Assembly: GCF_026230105.1 (NCBI RefSeq)
Contig: NC_079478.1
Location: 25,249,653 to 25,313,652 of the forward strand
Source of the DNA: Diorhabda sublineata
Taxonomy: Eukaryota; Arthropoda; Insecta; Coleoptera; Chrysomelidae
Length of the DNA: 64,000 bases
Direction: 5' to 3'
The stretch's first letter is position 1. Every line of letters begins with the position of its first letter. A program made the translations under genes and the position numbers. The notes under the pieces were generated by a model. It saw nothing but the letters and a program-made list of their open reading frames with translations. It had not been told where the DNA came from and ran no database searches. This document shows, in pieces, positions 12,591 through 23,865 of the stretch.

Positions 12591-12964
12591 ATTTGTATAA
12601 TGATATCATGTAAAGTGTTATATAATTATGTTAATATTATGTACTTGGAATATAGAGCGTATAACCAACATGCTATTAAAACGCCAGCAATTTCTTTTCA
12701 AACCTTCGTATCGTTGTAACGTCTGGAGCAAATTGGTACATAATTATACAGGTTTCTCAAATACGTGTTGGTATTTTTTATTCTGGACCACATTTTCTTA
12801 TGAATGTAAATGTGCTGAATAACTATTCCGACAAATTAGTTACTTTTGAATAAGAACTAATTATTGGAAAATTTGAGACAAAATCTTCTGGTTATAAGTT
12901 CTAAACCGCTGCAGTAGAGTCACGAACTCGTCCACTACATGGACTGCGAAGCCGCTCCTGTTCG

Positions 12965-12965
<1 letters not shown>

Positions 12966-13034
<69 letters not shown>
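12966..13034. repeat. (TA)n microsatellite
   Basis: Uninterrupted TA dinucleotides over about 69 bp, directly readable. Confidence 0.98.
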
Positions 13035-13036
<2 letters not shown>

Positions 13037-13544
13037 GGACATACCTCCTAGGAGTTATTAGGCAATATATGTTTGGGTATTTCTCTACCAATATCGTTGT
13101 CACATTTTTGCATGTGTTATATTGCTAAATGTTATCAGTAACTAATGGAATCCAATTTACAAACAACATTTATTATTATTGAATTTACTTTTATTAAAAC
13201 GACATAAAAAAATTTAAGAGCAATCCAATTTAATTATAAATACAATATACGTACTTTTTGAAAGTAGCTGCCTCAGACATAATTCATCGCGTAATAAGTC
13301 TTGACTTGACTGATCCACAGTTAGCACTGCCATTGTCAAATACATATGAAGTTTATGAAGTGCTAGGTTTCAAAAGGCCATGTGTGAAATTTATTGACAT
13401 TTCGATTAGTCAGAAAAAATTGATAGCCAATTAAATGAATTCACTTTTGTTATTTTCAAAACAATGAATTTCGTGTGTTAATTTATCATTGCTTCATGTT
13501 GAAAAAATATTTTACAAGCTCAGCAATAGCTTCAAAAGTGTTAT
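13035..13544. other. Spacer upstream of mariner relic
   Basis: AT-rich DNA with no recognised gene. It may include the missing 5' end of the mariner copy that begins near 13545, but no terminal repeat was found. Confidence 0.35.
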
Positions 13545-14310
13545 TTGGACTCTGCTTTATTGAAAACAACCATTTGTTATTGTTTTGCTGAATTTAAACG
13601 TGTTCGTACAGACACCGATGATGGTGAACGTTCTCGTCCTCGAATTAAGGTGGTTACTCCACAAAACATTAAACAAGTCCTTAAATTGGTTATATCTAAT
13701 CGTAAATTTAAATTACGTGAGATAGCAAAACGTAGTATGTTTACAATTATGCATAAACATTTAACTATGAGGAAACTTTTTTCAAAGTGGGTACCGCGTT
13801 TACTCGATCAAAAACAATAACGTGTTAATGATTCAGATCAGTGTTTGTCGACAATTTTTACACGTAATAAATCAAGTTTTTCGTCTATTTGTCACAATAG
13901 ATGAAACATGGATCCATCACGTCACTATTGAATCAAAACGATCATCATCTGAGTGGATTGTAACGGTGAATCATGTCCGAAGCGTCCAAAAGCACAACAG
14001 TCAGCTGGGAATGTTATGGCTTCAGTATTTTGGGATGTTGAAAGAAAGTACCGATTCACAAGTCGGTGGCAACGATGGTTAAATTGAACAAATTACACTT
14101 TGAATTGCTTTCTCATCCACCGTTTAGTTCAGATCTGGCTCCAAATGACTACTGGTTAATGGCTCATCTCAAATAAATTCTCGTCGGTAAGAAATTCAGC
14201 CCAAAAGAAGAAGTAATTGCTTAAACCGAAGCCTATTTTGAGGGGAAAAGACAAATCCTTCTACAAGCACGGCATCGAGAAGCTAGAGAAACGTTAGAAT
14301 GATAGTATTG
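13545..14310 (+). pseudogene. Dead mariner transposase, second subfamily
   Basis: Plus-strand pieces run in transposase order: CFAEFKRVRTDTDDGERS and VTPQNIKQVLKLVISNRKFK with LREIAKRS (N-terminal DNA-binding half), KLFSKWVPR, then after a stop and frameshift FVTIDETWIHHVT (first catalytic Asp), then SQLGMLWLQYFGMLK, then VATMVKLNKLHFELLSHP leading to SDLAPNDYWLM (third Asp). The segment with the second Asp (QDNA.xH in mariners) is lost to an internal deletion before IHKSVATM. The C-terminal FSPKEEV region is also recognisable. The N-terminus is truncated. This copy differs clearly from the mariner at 8 kb, so it represents a separate invasion. Confidence 0.8.
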
Positions 14311-14344
14311 CTCTCGAAGGAGATAAAATTGATGATAAAATCGA

Positions 14345-15060
14345 TACGACTTATTGAGGGATGTACATAATACATATAGTCACGAACTGAGCAGTGCCTT
14401 TAATAATAAGAAATCGAATTGTCTCAGTATCTATCCTGATGGTAGGCAAATGTATAAACGTCAACCAATATAAAACTTTGCATATCAATGTAATCATTCG
14501 AATGAATACAAAGTACTATAGAGTGTGATTAAGAGTAGGATACAGAAAAATATTGGAGATTATTAAATTCGATTTTCAGCAACCCTAAATTTTGCTGGAT
14601 ATTTCCAATAAAATGCAAATTTAATGGAAAATCATTATGAGGATAAAAAATTTGAGTTTTAGAATTAAAATTTCATTTTCGTACCTGAAGTAGGATGCAG
14701 GAGAAGAGAACATCAATAATCGATAGCCGTTCATTTCTTATCTAGGTTATTATTCTAATTACATCAAATTTAATCGACAAAATTTTTGTAGGGGAATATT
14801 TGGAAATTATAAATTCTTGTTTGCTCCTTCATTACACGAAATCCCAGTGCGCACTCGTGGGGTGGGGATAGTGGAGTAAATTTTGAGTGTTGAAGCTAGA
14901 TTGATATAGGCACATGGCGTATGATGACTTATAGTGATTTTTAGGAGCATTGAAATAAATCACACTATTAGACTAACGCGTCTTATAACTATGAAAAGCT
15001 GGAGACGCGACGGTGATATTTTATTTATTGGTTAAATTCATATAATATCTATTCTTAAGA
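14345..15060. other. Intergenic DNA, no gene recognised
   Basis: No coding exon, RNA gene or shared repeat could be supported. Confidence 0.35.
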
Positions 15061-15150
15061 CAATTGTGTAAAATAGCCTTTTTTCGGCGAGAGTGAATAT
15101 TGTTGCATCAGCCGCAGGCGAATGTGACAATCACATGATTCGAAAATAAG
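15060..15150 (+). repeat. Direct repeat unit A
   Basis: Contains GCATCAGCCGCAGGCGAA and GACAATCACATGATTCGAAA. Unit B about 390 bp downstream repeats GCATGAGCCGCAGGCAAA and GACAATCACATGAGTCGAAA after a similar CCTTTTTTC lead-in. It stands out as GC-rich in AT-rich surroundings. Nature unknown; it could be termini of one small element or a local duplication. Confidence 0.6.
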
Positions 15151-15449
15151 GCCCTTACGTACGAATTGCAGACAATATTTTTTTACCACCGAAAATTTCA
15201 TCAAAATACTGGTGTTCAATGGTAATTTTCATTACGGACCGGTGCGTATCTTCAATTTTTCTGTTGAAGGAACTATAAACCTTCTATTGATACCTAATAA
15301 AATATATCATCTATTAATTGAAATTTGATACATTTTAATCAAATTCGGAAAAAATTGTTAAAAGAACAGCCAGAGTAAAGTATGTTTCCCCACGCCATAG
15401 AGTCTTAAGCATTCGTAAGTGTGTCGATAGTACGTACTTCACGCATGGT

Positions 15450-15545
15450 AGTAGAAAATAGTTATGTTGCCTTTTTTCCACAGATGTAAAAAATTTCGCA
15501 TGAGCCGCAGGCAAAAGCGACAATCACATGAGTCGAAAACTGGTG
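15450..15545 (+). repeat. Direct repeat unit B
   Basis: Partner of the unit at 15060-15150: same order of CCTTTTTTC, GCATGAGCCGCAGGC and GACAATCACATGAGTCGAAA. The DNA between the two units shows no coding potential that I recognise. Confidence 0.6.
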
Positions 15546-15549
15546 GAGT

Positions 15550-16526
15550 ATGTTATTGGGAAAGAAGAACTGAGGAGTTGATGATAGCTGTTGTTTGAAA
15601 CAGCCGTGGCACGTTCCTGTAAATAATTATTCAAATGAGAAGTTAGCTTTTCATGATACTAGAAATATGACCTCTAATACTTTATCTTTTTAGACATTGA
15701 TACAACTCTGCCCCATAGAAAGTCCAATTTCAAATGTCTTACTTGCGCTTTCTCAAACCTGAAAATTGTTTCTTGCTTCATTGTGATTGTATAGTCTATT
15801 ACCACAAATTCATTCTCTTGAATTGTGTACTGACTATTCTTGTAGTTTTGTAGTTTCACATATTTTTTTCTGCTTTATTTATTATGATATCTGATTTTAT
15901 TCCACATTTCTTCCATTGTATCTTCTTTGTTAAAGTACTTAATTTTTCCAACTATCGTTTGTGTCTGTCAATTTTTTCTCATATTTCGTTTTCCCTTGAA
16001 ATACTCCAATTTGCTGTGTATATTACATTATCTTTGTTCGTTTCTAATAGGTTCTACTCCACTCATCCTTGTATTGATTCTCTTATTCTCATTTTCTTTC
16101 TGTTAACATCATAATCCTTCAGGTGACTTCAGGCATCTTCTAAGAACTTCTTCGATATCTCTTATTGTTTTTCTATCTCCATCTCTGCTGATCCGATTCT
16201 ATTTCTTCTTTCGTTATCGCTCTACCACTGGCTATTCTATCTATCTACCTTCCTCCAATTTTCTCTTTATTCATTTTTTGCGTTGGAGCTCACTTCACTT
16301 TTCCTGGTTTTTGTCTTAATGTCTCTCATTTAAAGTTCAAATTTGAATTTGATTCATGTCTCAATTTATCATAGTACAAAGATATTTTTCCATTTTGTCG
16401 TTTGTTTGTCTATTTTCTCGTGATAAGAATATTATACTGGGCCATTTATCTAAGTTCGCACAGATTTTAAACCCAAAAAATTATTCAATCCAGATCTTAA
16501 AAAGGAACAGTTACTACAAAAACTAT
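15550..16526. other. Intergenic DNA, T-rich
   Basis: A pyrimidine-rich plus strand gives several Phe/Ser/Leu-rich open frames (for example 15884-16114) that look compositional. No gene called. Confidence 0.4.
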
Positions 16527-16899
16527 TGTTACGAAAAAGTTCGCGAAATTGGTTCTTAGTCCGGCCCTGTCCAGCTACAATTTTAAAATTCAGCGAATTA
16601 GTGCGGCGTATTTCTTTTGAATAATTTCTGGGAAAGTTTATTTATTCATTTGTTTTGTTTTTTTTTGTTCAAGGAGTTTGTACGATTCTATTAATAATAT
16701 ACAAAGAGTAAGCGCAGTTAGTTTAATTTTATATAAATAGTCGTATGGAATAAAACGAATCAGTTAAGTTATATTTATAAGTAAATTATTATAAATAGTG
16801 TGTAGTGTGTTAATCAACTAAGAACGTAAGAGTCGGCTTTATTAATTCACCTCCCGAATAAAAAGAGTGTGAATTAATACGAATACAGAAAACGTTACA
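16527..16899 (+). repeat. Solo LTR with target-site duplication (373 bp)
   Basis: Begins TGTTACG and ends CGTTACA, so it has TG...CA ends. It is flanked by CTAT at 16523-16526 and CTAT at 16900-16903, a 4-bp target-site duplication as expected for Ty3/gypsy-like integration. It shares internal blocks with the copies at 10616 and 3791. No gag/pol lies beside it, so it is a solo LTR left by recombination. Confidence 0.8.
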
Positions 16900-16904
16900 C
16901 TATA

Positions 16905-19900
16905 TTTGCCATTAACTTTTCTCAATATTTTTCTCATATTGTTGTCTAAATAATAAGTATATGACCAACAATATGAATCAAATGCTCCTTTCCATTGCCT
17001 GTTCATGTTTAATATTCTTTTTAAGAAAACTGATCTTTTACCTGTATATGTAAAAAAATCGGATAAATTAGGTGCTTCGTCCAGCCTTGTCTCGATTTCA
17101 AGCGTTTTGATCTTTGGTCAGATATGAGGTGTGCTAGTAGTAATTTGCAGGGGTTAAACTGGTCTTTTTCAACGCTCTAGATATCAATTTAAGTTTACTT
17201 GATAAGTTTTCAGACCATTTGAGCTAGAACTAAAATAACGTTAAGGTCTCAAAATTACGCACATTGATTAACTCCTCTATAGAATAAACAGAAGAAAAGT
17301 TTTATTCAAAAGTATAAAAATCATGCTAACGATATTTCTATTATTCCATAAAATTCTCCATCTTCAGTATGTCTAAAAATAATTTTATTCAATTCGATTG
17401 TTCAGCATTATAAGTGCGAACAGTTAAAAATCCTCATATCAAACTAAATATATGCCTAAACGGTATTTTCGGACCGTTAGTCCGAGAACTTTTCGATTAA
17501 AGGTGCCTATAATTAAGCTAACGTCACTTTCAAAATGAGGCAACAGGTCGAATTCTTGATTCTAATTCTCTACGCTTCGTCAAAACTTTTCAGAGTTAAT
17601 ATTAAGAAGAAAATATTTTCACTTGGAGCTGGGCGATTTAGATGCATCATAATATATTCACTCATTGACGCTTTCTTATAGCTCATGATATAATATATGT
17701 AACATTTGAAATTTTCAGCTTTCTTGTTACCCAGTACTTCCATTTATGTCCTATTCCATTGAATAGTTTGGACATTAATAATTTCATATGGTTATTATTC
17801 CGAAGAGATGGCTCGTAAGACAGAAATTAATTTTGCCTCTCATACTCACTTTAGAAAATTTGGCAATGGGTTGCTGAGTACCCTGTATACATAATAATTG
17901 GACTATAACTACCACAAATATAATTACGCTGTAATTGTATAGATATTGATTAAAATTCTCTCAATTTCATAAGTAAATACTAAATTTGCCGTTGGAAATG
18001 TTACTTTCTCTGAAATTTCTTGTTCGTGAGGAATATGGAGATATTTGGTATTCTTTTATCAAACGTAAATATAATCGAAGTTTGTTTACTAATACTAATG
18101 AACTAACTTCTTACTTAAATTGAAGTATTTATAGATATTTTCTAGTTTTGCATCCAGTGACATATTGAATATGAATAGTGACTGTTCGACGTCACCTGCT
18201 AACAAGGTAAATTTTTGAAAAATCATTATTCAGTTTGCTTTGATACTTTTTTCCTACATCCTCTTGATGAACTCTAGCACGTAATAGAGAAATCCAATAC
18301 ATATTGATATATCTACTCACTAGAAAAATTTCATCTACAACGGGGATGCCTACAAAAGCATAGATTAAACACATATGAAATGTAAAAATATTTTCACATA
18401 AAAGATATAAAACTGGTATCACTACTTTCATTTTTTTGGTTAATTTAGGTAAATGTGAGATAATTACTATGAAAACGATTTACTTAGAAATACATAAAAT
18501 ATATTTGAATCAATGATAGATCATGTGATCAGAGGTGGGCGAGAATGACTAAAATATAACATTTTAGTTAAACTTTCGACTTCGACTAGTTATAAAGCTC
18601 GAACGATATACTTTTGTTTCGAAACAGAAAAAAAGAGAAGCTCATAGAGAGCCTGTCAAAATCAATCACAATTATGCAGGAAAATAAAAGTGCATTATCG
18701 TGGTGAACAATCCATGGATTTTCTGCCCATTTATTGAGGCGTTCGCGACAGATTGCATTAGTTTGATTTTTTGACGTGATATTCATAACTCGACGTCTGA
18801 TACGACAATACTATAATTTTAATGCACCATTTTTCTAACTTTTCTGATGTTATCCTCGTTAATAGGTGTGAATGGGCGACTCGCATGAGGCACGTTTTCA
18901 ATGACTTCAGAAACTAATTATTTTGTATACTCAAATATTTGCCTTTGCGATGAAGTAGATTGCTCTGAGCACTCCAACCTAGCAGTAGCCGTATTTTAAT
19001 TGGGAACACATTTGAAGGAAACTCGTTGCTCATGGTCAATATCTCTGAACGAACTTTTCGCATCGTAAACAAATAGCTGACAAACTCATATTAATAGGAA
19101 TATTGCGCTCAAATTTCACACCAATAACAGAAAAGATTGTACCAGTTTCCGATGCGGTTTCCGCAGGCAGCTGAAATGTCGAAGTCCGAGACAAATTCCA
19201 TGTTGCACTTATCGTTTAAAGCTTTTGTTCATTAAAATCTGGAAATATCAAAGAAAGATATTTCCTAGTTTTCACTAGAAAATGATGAGTTCATTCATTC
19301 AAATTTGACATATTGTAATTTATAGTGTTATGTACACTGCGGCACAAAGTATATATTGTGTCCCTTCTCTTGTTGAACACTGGCATCCTCAGTGATTACA
19401 GTTGACCTACAAAGTCCTCTTAGAAAGTGAGTTGACTCTATTCTATGGTTGATAATTTCGAATTCTACTACTAATTTATTCACAATATTCGTTGAACCAC
19501 TCCACTCTCAACTCAAAATCTTTTTCTTGAATTAGGTTGAATATATCCTATTAATTTTGAAGGGTGTATTGAAAAATTATAGGTGTTGCATTTTGACCAT
19601 CGATTAAAATACGAAAGATTCTTTTTCCATGGGATAAATCAATTATATCATGTCGGTATTCAAAATACTGGAATAAGGACATAATAGAAAAATTGTGCGT
19701 TTTTCGAAAGTAGAAACGAAATGCTAAGAAGGATGCGCGGAAAATCATTGAAATATTTTCTATTCAAACAAAATTCTATTATTAGATAAAAGCTAAGAAA
19801 TAAAGTGGAAATAATTTTATTGGGACAATGGGACAAAATGATAAATATAAAAGCGGATTCTGAATAAATGATTTTTTTATTGGTATCATATCTAATAGTG

Positions 19901-19915
19901 AATATCGAAAGTCGT
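16905..19915. other. Intergenic AT-rich DNA, no gene recognised
   Basis: Several short hydrophobic minus-strand frames (for example 18192-18431 and 19660-19944) were read and lack diagnostic motifs or convincing splice context. No shared repeat was found. Confidence 0.35.
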
Positions 19916-20181
19916 GTAAAAATCAGCTCTCGTCGATTAATCATTTTACAAGTGTAAATATAGTTATTTAGTGAAAAAAAAAACTACAACCATTATCGCA
20001 ATCATCACCCCCATATATATCATCTCAAAGTAAGCAAATCTTCATAACGAATTTAACATTTGAATGCTAACAATCAAACACGATTAGTCAAGGTACAAAA
20101 CCTGTTGCCGCTTATCAGCAAAACAACATTTAGAAATCAGTACCGGTTTAAGTACCAATATGTTAATTAGATTCAAAGAAG

Positions 20182-21558
20182 ATGGATGAAAACAACACAA
20201 ACAATTTTACTTTTACCCTACCTAATAACCCTCCACAATCTTATTCATCCATTACAAGCCAACAAAAAACAATTTTTCCAACGAAACAACAAGCAATAGT
20301 AATTAGCTCACTAAATGGAGTAAAATTAGAAGAATACCTGATAGCCAGCACTATTATCAATCCCAGCAAAATTATATTTTCATCAAGAATAACCAATAAG
20401 AGAATATGCATATATCTAACTAAAAAAGAAGACGTGGATGAATTCTTAACAAAATGCAATGGAAAAATCAAAGTGAATAACGAAATTCTTTCTGTACGTC
20501 GATTTATAACACCTAGTGAAAGATTACTACTATCGAACGTCTGTCCAACTATACCTCATACAATTATCGAAAAGGAACTCAGACAATTGGGCCTCCATCT
20601 GTCGTCTTCCATAACATTCCTCAAAATCGGTACTTCTAACCCAAACTTTAAACACATTCTAAGCTTTCGCCGTATTGTTTACATATCTCCCACACAAATT
20701 ACAATACCTACTTCGATTCTTATTAATTTTGAAGATACTACATACCGAATCTTCTTAACGCATGATAGCCATTTGTGTTCTTTATGCAACGGATCAGGAC
20801 ATAACTCTAATAATTGTCAGAACACATCAATAAGCACTACATCCGACAATACATCATTTCCAATGGACACTAATACAACAAGATCAACAAACATCGTCAA
20901 TCAAATCTACAACAAACCTTCAGATTCGAACTCGACCACAACAAACCTAACAAATGTGAATAATCAAACAGAAGACATACCATCACATATAGCTCCTACC
21001 AACCTCAAACATACCACTCAATCCACAACCGATAGCAGAAATTCTAAAAAACTAACCATATCAGCAGAAATACACATGGATACAGATACAACGAATACAA
21101 AACGCACCTTATCTGAGATCACAACTCCACCTTCACCTACACCACAAACAAAGGATACATTTAATAAACCAAACGAACAAACAATTAAGAAAGCGAAAAA
21201 GATAGTAAACAACAAATCAAATACACAAACAAGTACTTCCTACAAATTAATGGAGTCAGCACAACAAATATTTGAAAACGAAAGCCAAATCTTAACTTTC
21301 GCGGAAGCCGTTGATTTCTTCGAAAATGCAATAGGAACAAAAGATCCATTAAGTATATCAAAAATATATACAGAAGATACAAAAAGCTTCTTAAAACTAC
21401 TCGCACACATGCATCCATATTTTACAAACAAAAGAATGAAAAGCATCAGTACAAGAATCAGGGAAAAAATCATGGGACAGCTAAATTTACACCCGTCAAC
21501 TATCGCACAAGAAATAGAAGACTACTCTGAATCATCAATTGAATCATCGCAGGAATAA
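20182..21558 (+). CDS. LINE ORF1 protein (RRM-like plus CCHC zinc knuckle)
   Basis: A 458-residue intact reading frame from ATG at 20182. ORF1 proteins of this superfamily are nucleic-acid-binding proteins that coat the element RNA. The N-terminal ~40 residues are Asn/Thr/Pro-rich. Residues about 40-110 alternate hydrophobic strands like an RRM (AIVISSLNG ... ICIYLTKKEDVDEFL ... EILSVRRF), and a second such region follows to about 190. One CCHC knuckle, C-x2-C-x4-H-x4-C, spans residues 199-212 (CSLCNGSGHNSNNC). The rest is a Thr/Asn/Ser-rich linker and an acidic C-terminus. Family members often carry more than one knuckle; only one is visible here. The stop codon overlaps the ORF2 start. It is uninterrupted although ORF2 is heavily damaged. 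Confidence 0.85.
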   Translation: MDENNTNNFTFTLPNNPPQSYSSITSQQKTIFPTKQQAIVISSLNGVKLEEYLIASTIINPSKIIFSSRITNKRICIYLTKKEDVDEFLTKCNGKIKVNNEILSVRRFITPSERLLLSNVCPTIPHTIIEKELRQLGLHLSSSITFLKIGTSNPNFKHILSFRRIVYISPTQITIPTSILINFEDTTYRIFLTHDSHLCSLCNGSGHNSNNCQNTSISTTSDNTSFPMDTNTTRSTNIVNQIYNKPSDSNSTTTNLTNVNNQTEDIPSHIAPTNLKHTTQSTTDSRNSKKLTISAEIHMDTDTTNTKRTLSEITTPPSPTPQTKDTFNKPNEQTIKKAKKIVNNKSNTQTSTSYKLMESAQQIFENESQILTFAEAVDFFENAIGTKDPLSISKIYTEDTKSFLKLLAHMHPYFTNKRMKSISTRIREKIMGQLNLHPSTIAQEIEDYSESSIESSQE

Positions 21559-21560
21559 TG
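21556..21560 (+). promoter_or_regulatory. TAATG stop-start junction between LINE ORF1 and ORF2
   Basis: The ORF1 stop TAA (21556-21558) and the ORF2 ATG (21558-21560) share one base. The same UAAUG arrangement in the silkworm LINE SART1 supports translation of ORF2 by termination-reinitiation. A similar mechanism here is inferred from sequence only. Confidence 0.65.
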
Positions 21561-21869
21561 ACTAATAATAACTCAATTTTACAGTGGAATCTAAGAGGAT
21601 TCTACAGAAGATTCGAAATGCTTAAAAACCTACTCTCCGAACTATCACCAAACATAATATGCTTGCAAGAAACCAATTTTAAAAATCAACATTATAACAA
21701 CTTGAAAAACTACACCTGCTTCTACAAAAATAGAACGTACAATGGAAAGGCATCTGGAGGTGTAGCAATATACGTCCACAATAAATATAACACACAACAA
21801 ATCATTTCTATAGCAAACAATATTGAATTAATAACTGTAGCAGCTGATATACCACAAAGAATATATATA

Positions 21870-22263
21870 CAGTGCTTTTCAGATAAAAGTATCCACCTTT
21901 AATAACTTTTGTAATACTGGTATTTAGAAAAAATCCAAAAACACGTCAATTTATGTTGGAAGGGGCAAGCATTATGGTTTATTTAAGCTTACTGGAAAAG
22001 CCACCCCCTCACCCCTAGCAGCATCCCCTTTATTTTTTTAAATTACTTTTCATATTTTTTATGTAAAATTTGGATACTCCTCTTTGAGCTGATTTCAAAA
22101 ATGTATAATACTTGTAGGTTAAAGTGGTTAGTTTATGAGATAAACAATTTTTCTTTTAAGAGCACAAATTTTACTTATTATTTACTTTCACCTTATTTGC
22201 CTGTACTAAAATGGGTTGTACAACAGTTCAAACTCTTTAATCTTTTTAACTGTGCTATTTATT
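21870..22263 (+). repeat. Left terminal inverted repeat of copy 1 (394 bp)
   Basis: Mirrored at 23472-23865 with only scattered mismatches (for example GGAAGGGGC against GGGAGGGGC near the outer end). Such long inverted repeats are unusual next to the ~30 bp of classical mariners. Confidence 0.92.
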
Positions 22264-22385
22264 CTACTTAAAAAATCCAAACAACAAAAAACTCTACTTT
22301 TTATTAAAGTTTGACATTGTCAACTAGAATTTGTAGTCACTATTGATAGTGTAATTTGATACATTATTTATTTTGTTTCTCTGAA

Positions 22386-23465
22386 ATGGTTTACTCTTTG
22401 CAAGAAAGAATTGAAATTGTAGGTTTATACTACCAAAATAATAATTGTGCAAGAGCTGCTGCTAGAATATTTAACGAATTACATGACGGAAGACATGCAA
22501 CTCATAAGTATGTAATTCAACTGATGGAGAAATTTACCACAACAGGGTCTGTTTGCAATAAAGTGCATAAGCGAGAGGAACTCGTAAATAACGAAGCAAT
22601 CCAAGTGGCAATTTTAGGGCAAGTCAGCTTAGAGGCTCAACAACCCCAATCGTTGTCAACAATAAGTAGAGCGATCGGTGTTTCATCTTCTACAGTTTTC
22701 CGAGTTCTACATAAATTCAAGTACCACCCATACAAAGTTAAGTTGGTGCACGAGTTGAATGAAGATGATTTTGATCGTCGTCTAGAGTTTTGCGAATCAA
22801 TGACGCAAATTATCAATAACAATCCACAATTGTTAAACAATATTTGCTTTTCTGATGAATGCTCATGATCATTAAATGGCTTAGTAAGTAGGCATAATTG
22901 TAGATATTGGGCTGAAAGTGATCCACATATTATGCGTGAATTCCATACACAACATCCCCAAAAGTTAAACGTTTGGTGTGGTATCCTAGGTGACCACATT
23001 GTCGGACCTTTCTTCATCAACGGAAATTCAAATGGTGAATCATATCTTGAGTTACTCAGGGAAGGGGTTGACCCACGTATTACAACAACAATAGAAAATG
23101 ATGATAACCTTTCCGAAGATTTACTGGTATTTCAACAAGACGGAGCTCCCCCACACTATGCTATGCCTGTCCGACAATTTTTAAATGAAACATTCCCCGC
23201 TCGTTGGATAGGTAGAAGGGGGCAGATGATGGAGTGGCCACCTCGGTCACCGGATTTAACACCCCTAGACTTCTTTTTATGGGGGTATTTAAAAACAAAA
23301 GTTTATGCTACCCAACCAGAATCTCTGGATGATTTACGAGAGAGGATAGAAAATGAATGTCGACAATTGAATCCAGCCGTATTAAGCAATGTCAGAGAGG
23401 CATTTCAAAATAGATTATACCATTGTATGGAAATGAATGGTACTCATTTTGAACACTTATTGTAA
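22386..23465 (+). pseudogene. DDD transposase of copy 1, one nonsense codon
   Basis: Cut-and-paste transposase of 359 residues from ATG at 22386; open sequence upstream to 22356 lacks an ATG. The N-terminal DNA-binding helices (MVYSLQERIEIVGLYY) are followed by VSSSTVFRVLHKFKYHPYK and LNEDDFDRRLEFCE. Catalytic acidic residues: D157 (ICFSDECS), D252 (VFQQDGAPPHY) and D295 (RSPDLTPLDFFLWG). By the anchoring used for mariner DD34D I count 42 residues between the last two; counting to the SPD aspartate (D290) gives 37. Codon 161 is TGA (22866-22868) where copy 2 has Trp, the only lesion I see. The frame continues intact on both sides. Similar N-terminal and core features are seen in insect transposases annotated with DUF4817/HTH domains. 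Confidence 0.9.
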
Positions 23466-23471
23466 CTTCAT

Positions 23472-23865
23472 AATAAATAGCACAGTTAAAAAGATTAAAG
23501 AGTTTGAACTGTTGTCCAACCCATTTTAGTACAGGCAAATAAGGTGAAAGTAAATAATAAGTAAAATTTATGCTCTTAAAAGAAAAATTGTTTATCTCAT
23601 AAACTAACCACTTTAACCTACAAGTATTATACATTTTTGAAATCAGCTCAAAGAGGAGTATCCAAATTTTACATAAAAAATATGAAAAGTAATTTAAAAA
23701 AATAAAGGGGATGCTGCTAGGGGTGAGGGGGTGGCTTTTCCAGTAAGTTTAAATAAGCCATAATGCTTGCCCCTCCCAACATAAATTGACGTGTTTTTGG
23801 ATTTTTTCTAAATACCAGTATTACAAAAGTTATTAAAGGTGGATACTTTTATCTGAAAAGCACTG
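23472..23865 (-). repeat. Right terminal inverted repeat of copy 1 (394 bp)
   Basis: Inverse of 21870-22263. It begins 7 bp after the transposase stop codon, so the 3' end of the transcript must end in the repeat. Confidence 0.92.

Larger units (their letters stand above)
21870..23865 (+). mobile_element. Tc1/mariner-superfamily transposon with ~394-bp TIRs, copy 1
   Basis: Starts CAGTGCTTTTCAGATAAAAG and ends with its inverse. The terminal inverted repeats run 21870-22263 and 23472-23865, about 394 bp each and nearly identical. TA lies immediately outside both ends, within a longer TA run (TATATA on both sides). Between the repeats is one transposase gene (22386-23465). It is inserted in the endonuclease region of the LINE ORF2, so it is younger than that LINE. 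The copy at 40039-42002 is nearly identical and inverted. The small number of differences between copies and between TIRs indicates recent movement. Confidence 0.92.

Noticed and set aside
18192..18431. Minus-strand hydrophobic frame with AG-containing sites, considered as a chemoreceptor exon
   Set aside because: No family motif and no neighbouring exons could be assembled.
22637..23020. Minus-strand 127-residue frame, repeated at 40865-41248 in the opposite strand
   Set aside because: Antisense shadow of the transposase gene; conserved only because the two copies are near-identical.
23392..23634. 80-residue frame inside the transposon TIR, also at 40251-40493
   Set aside because: Lies in the terminal repeat and overlaps the transposase end antisense; no family signature.
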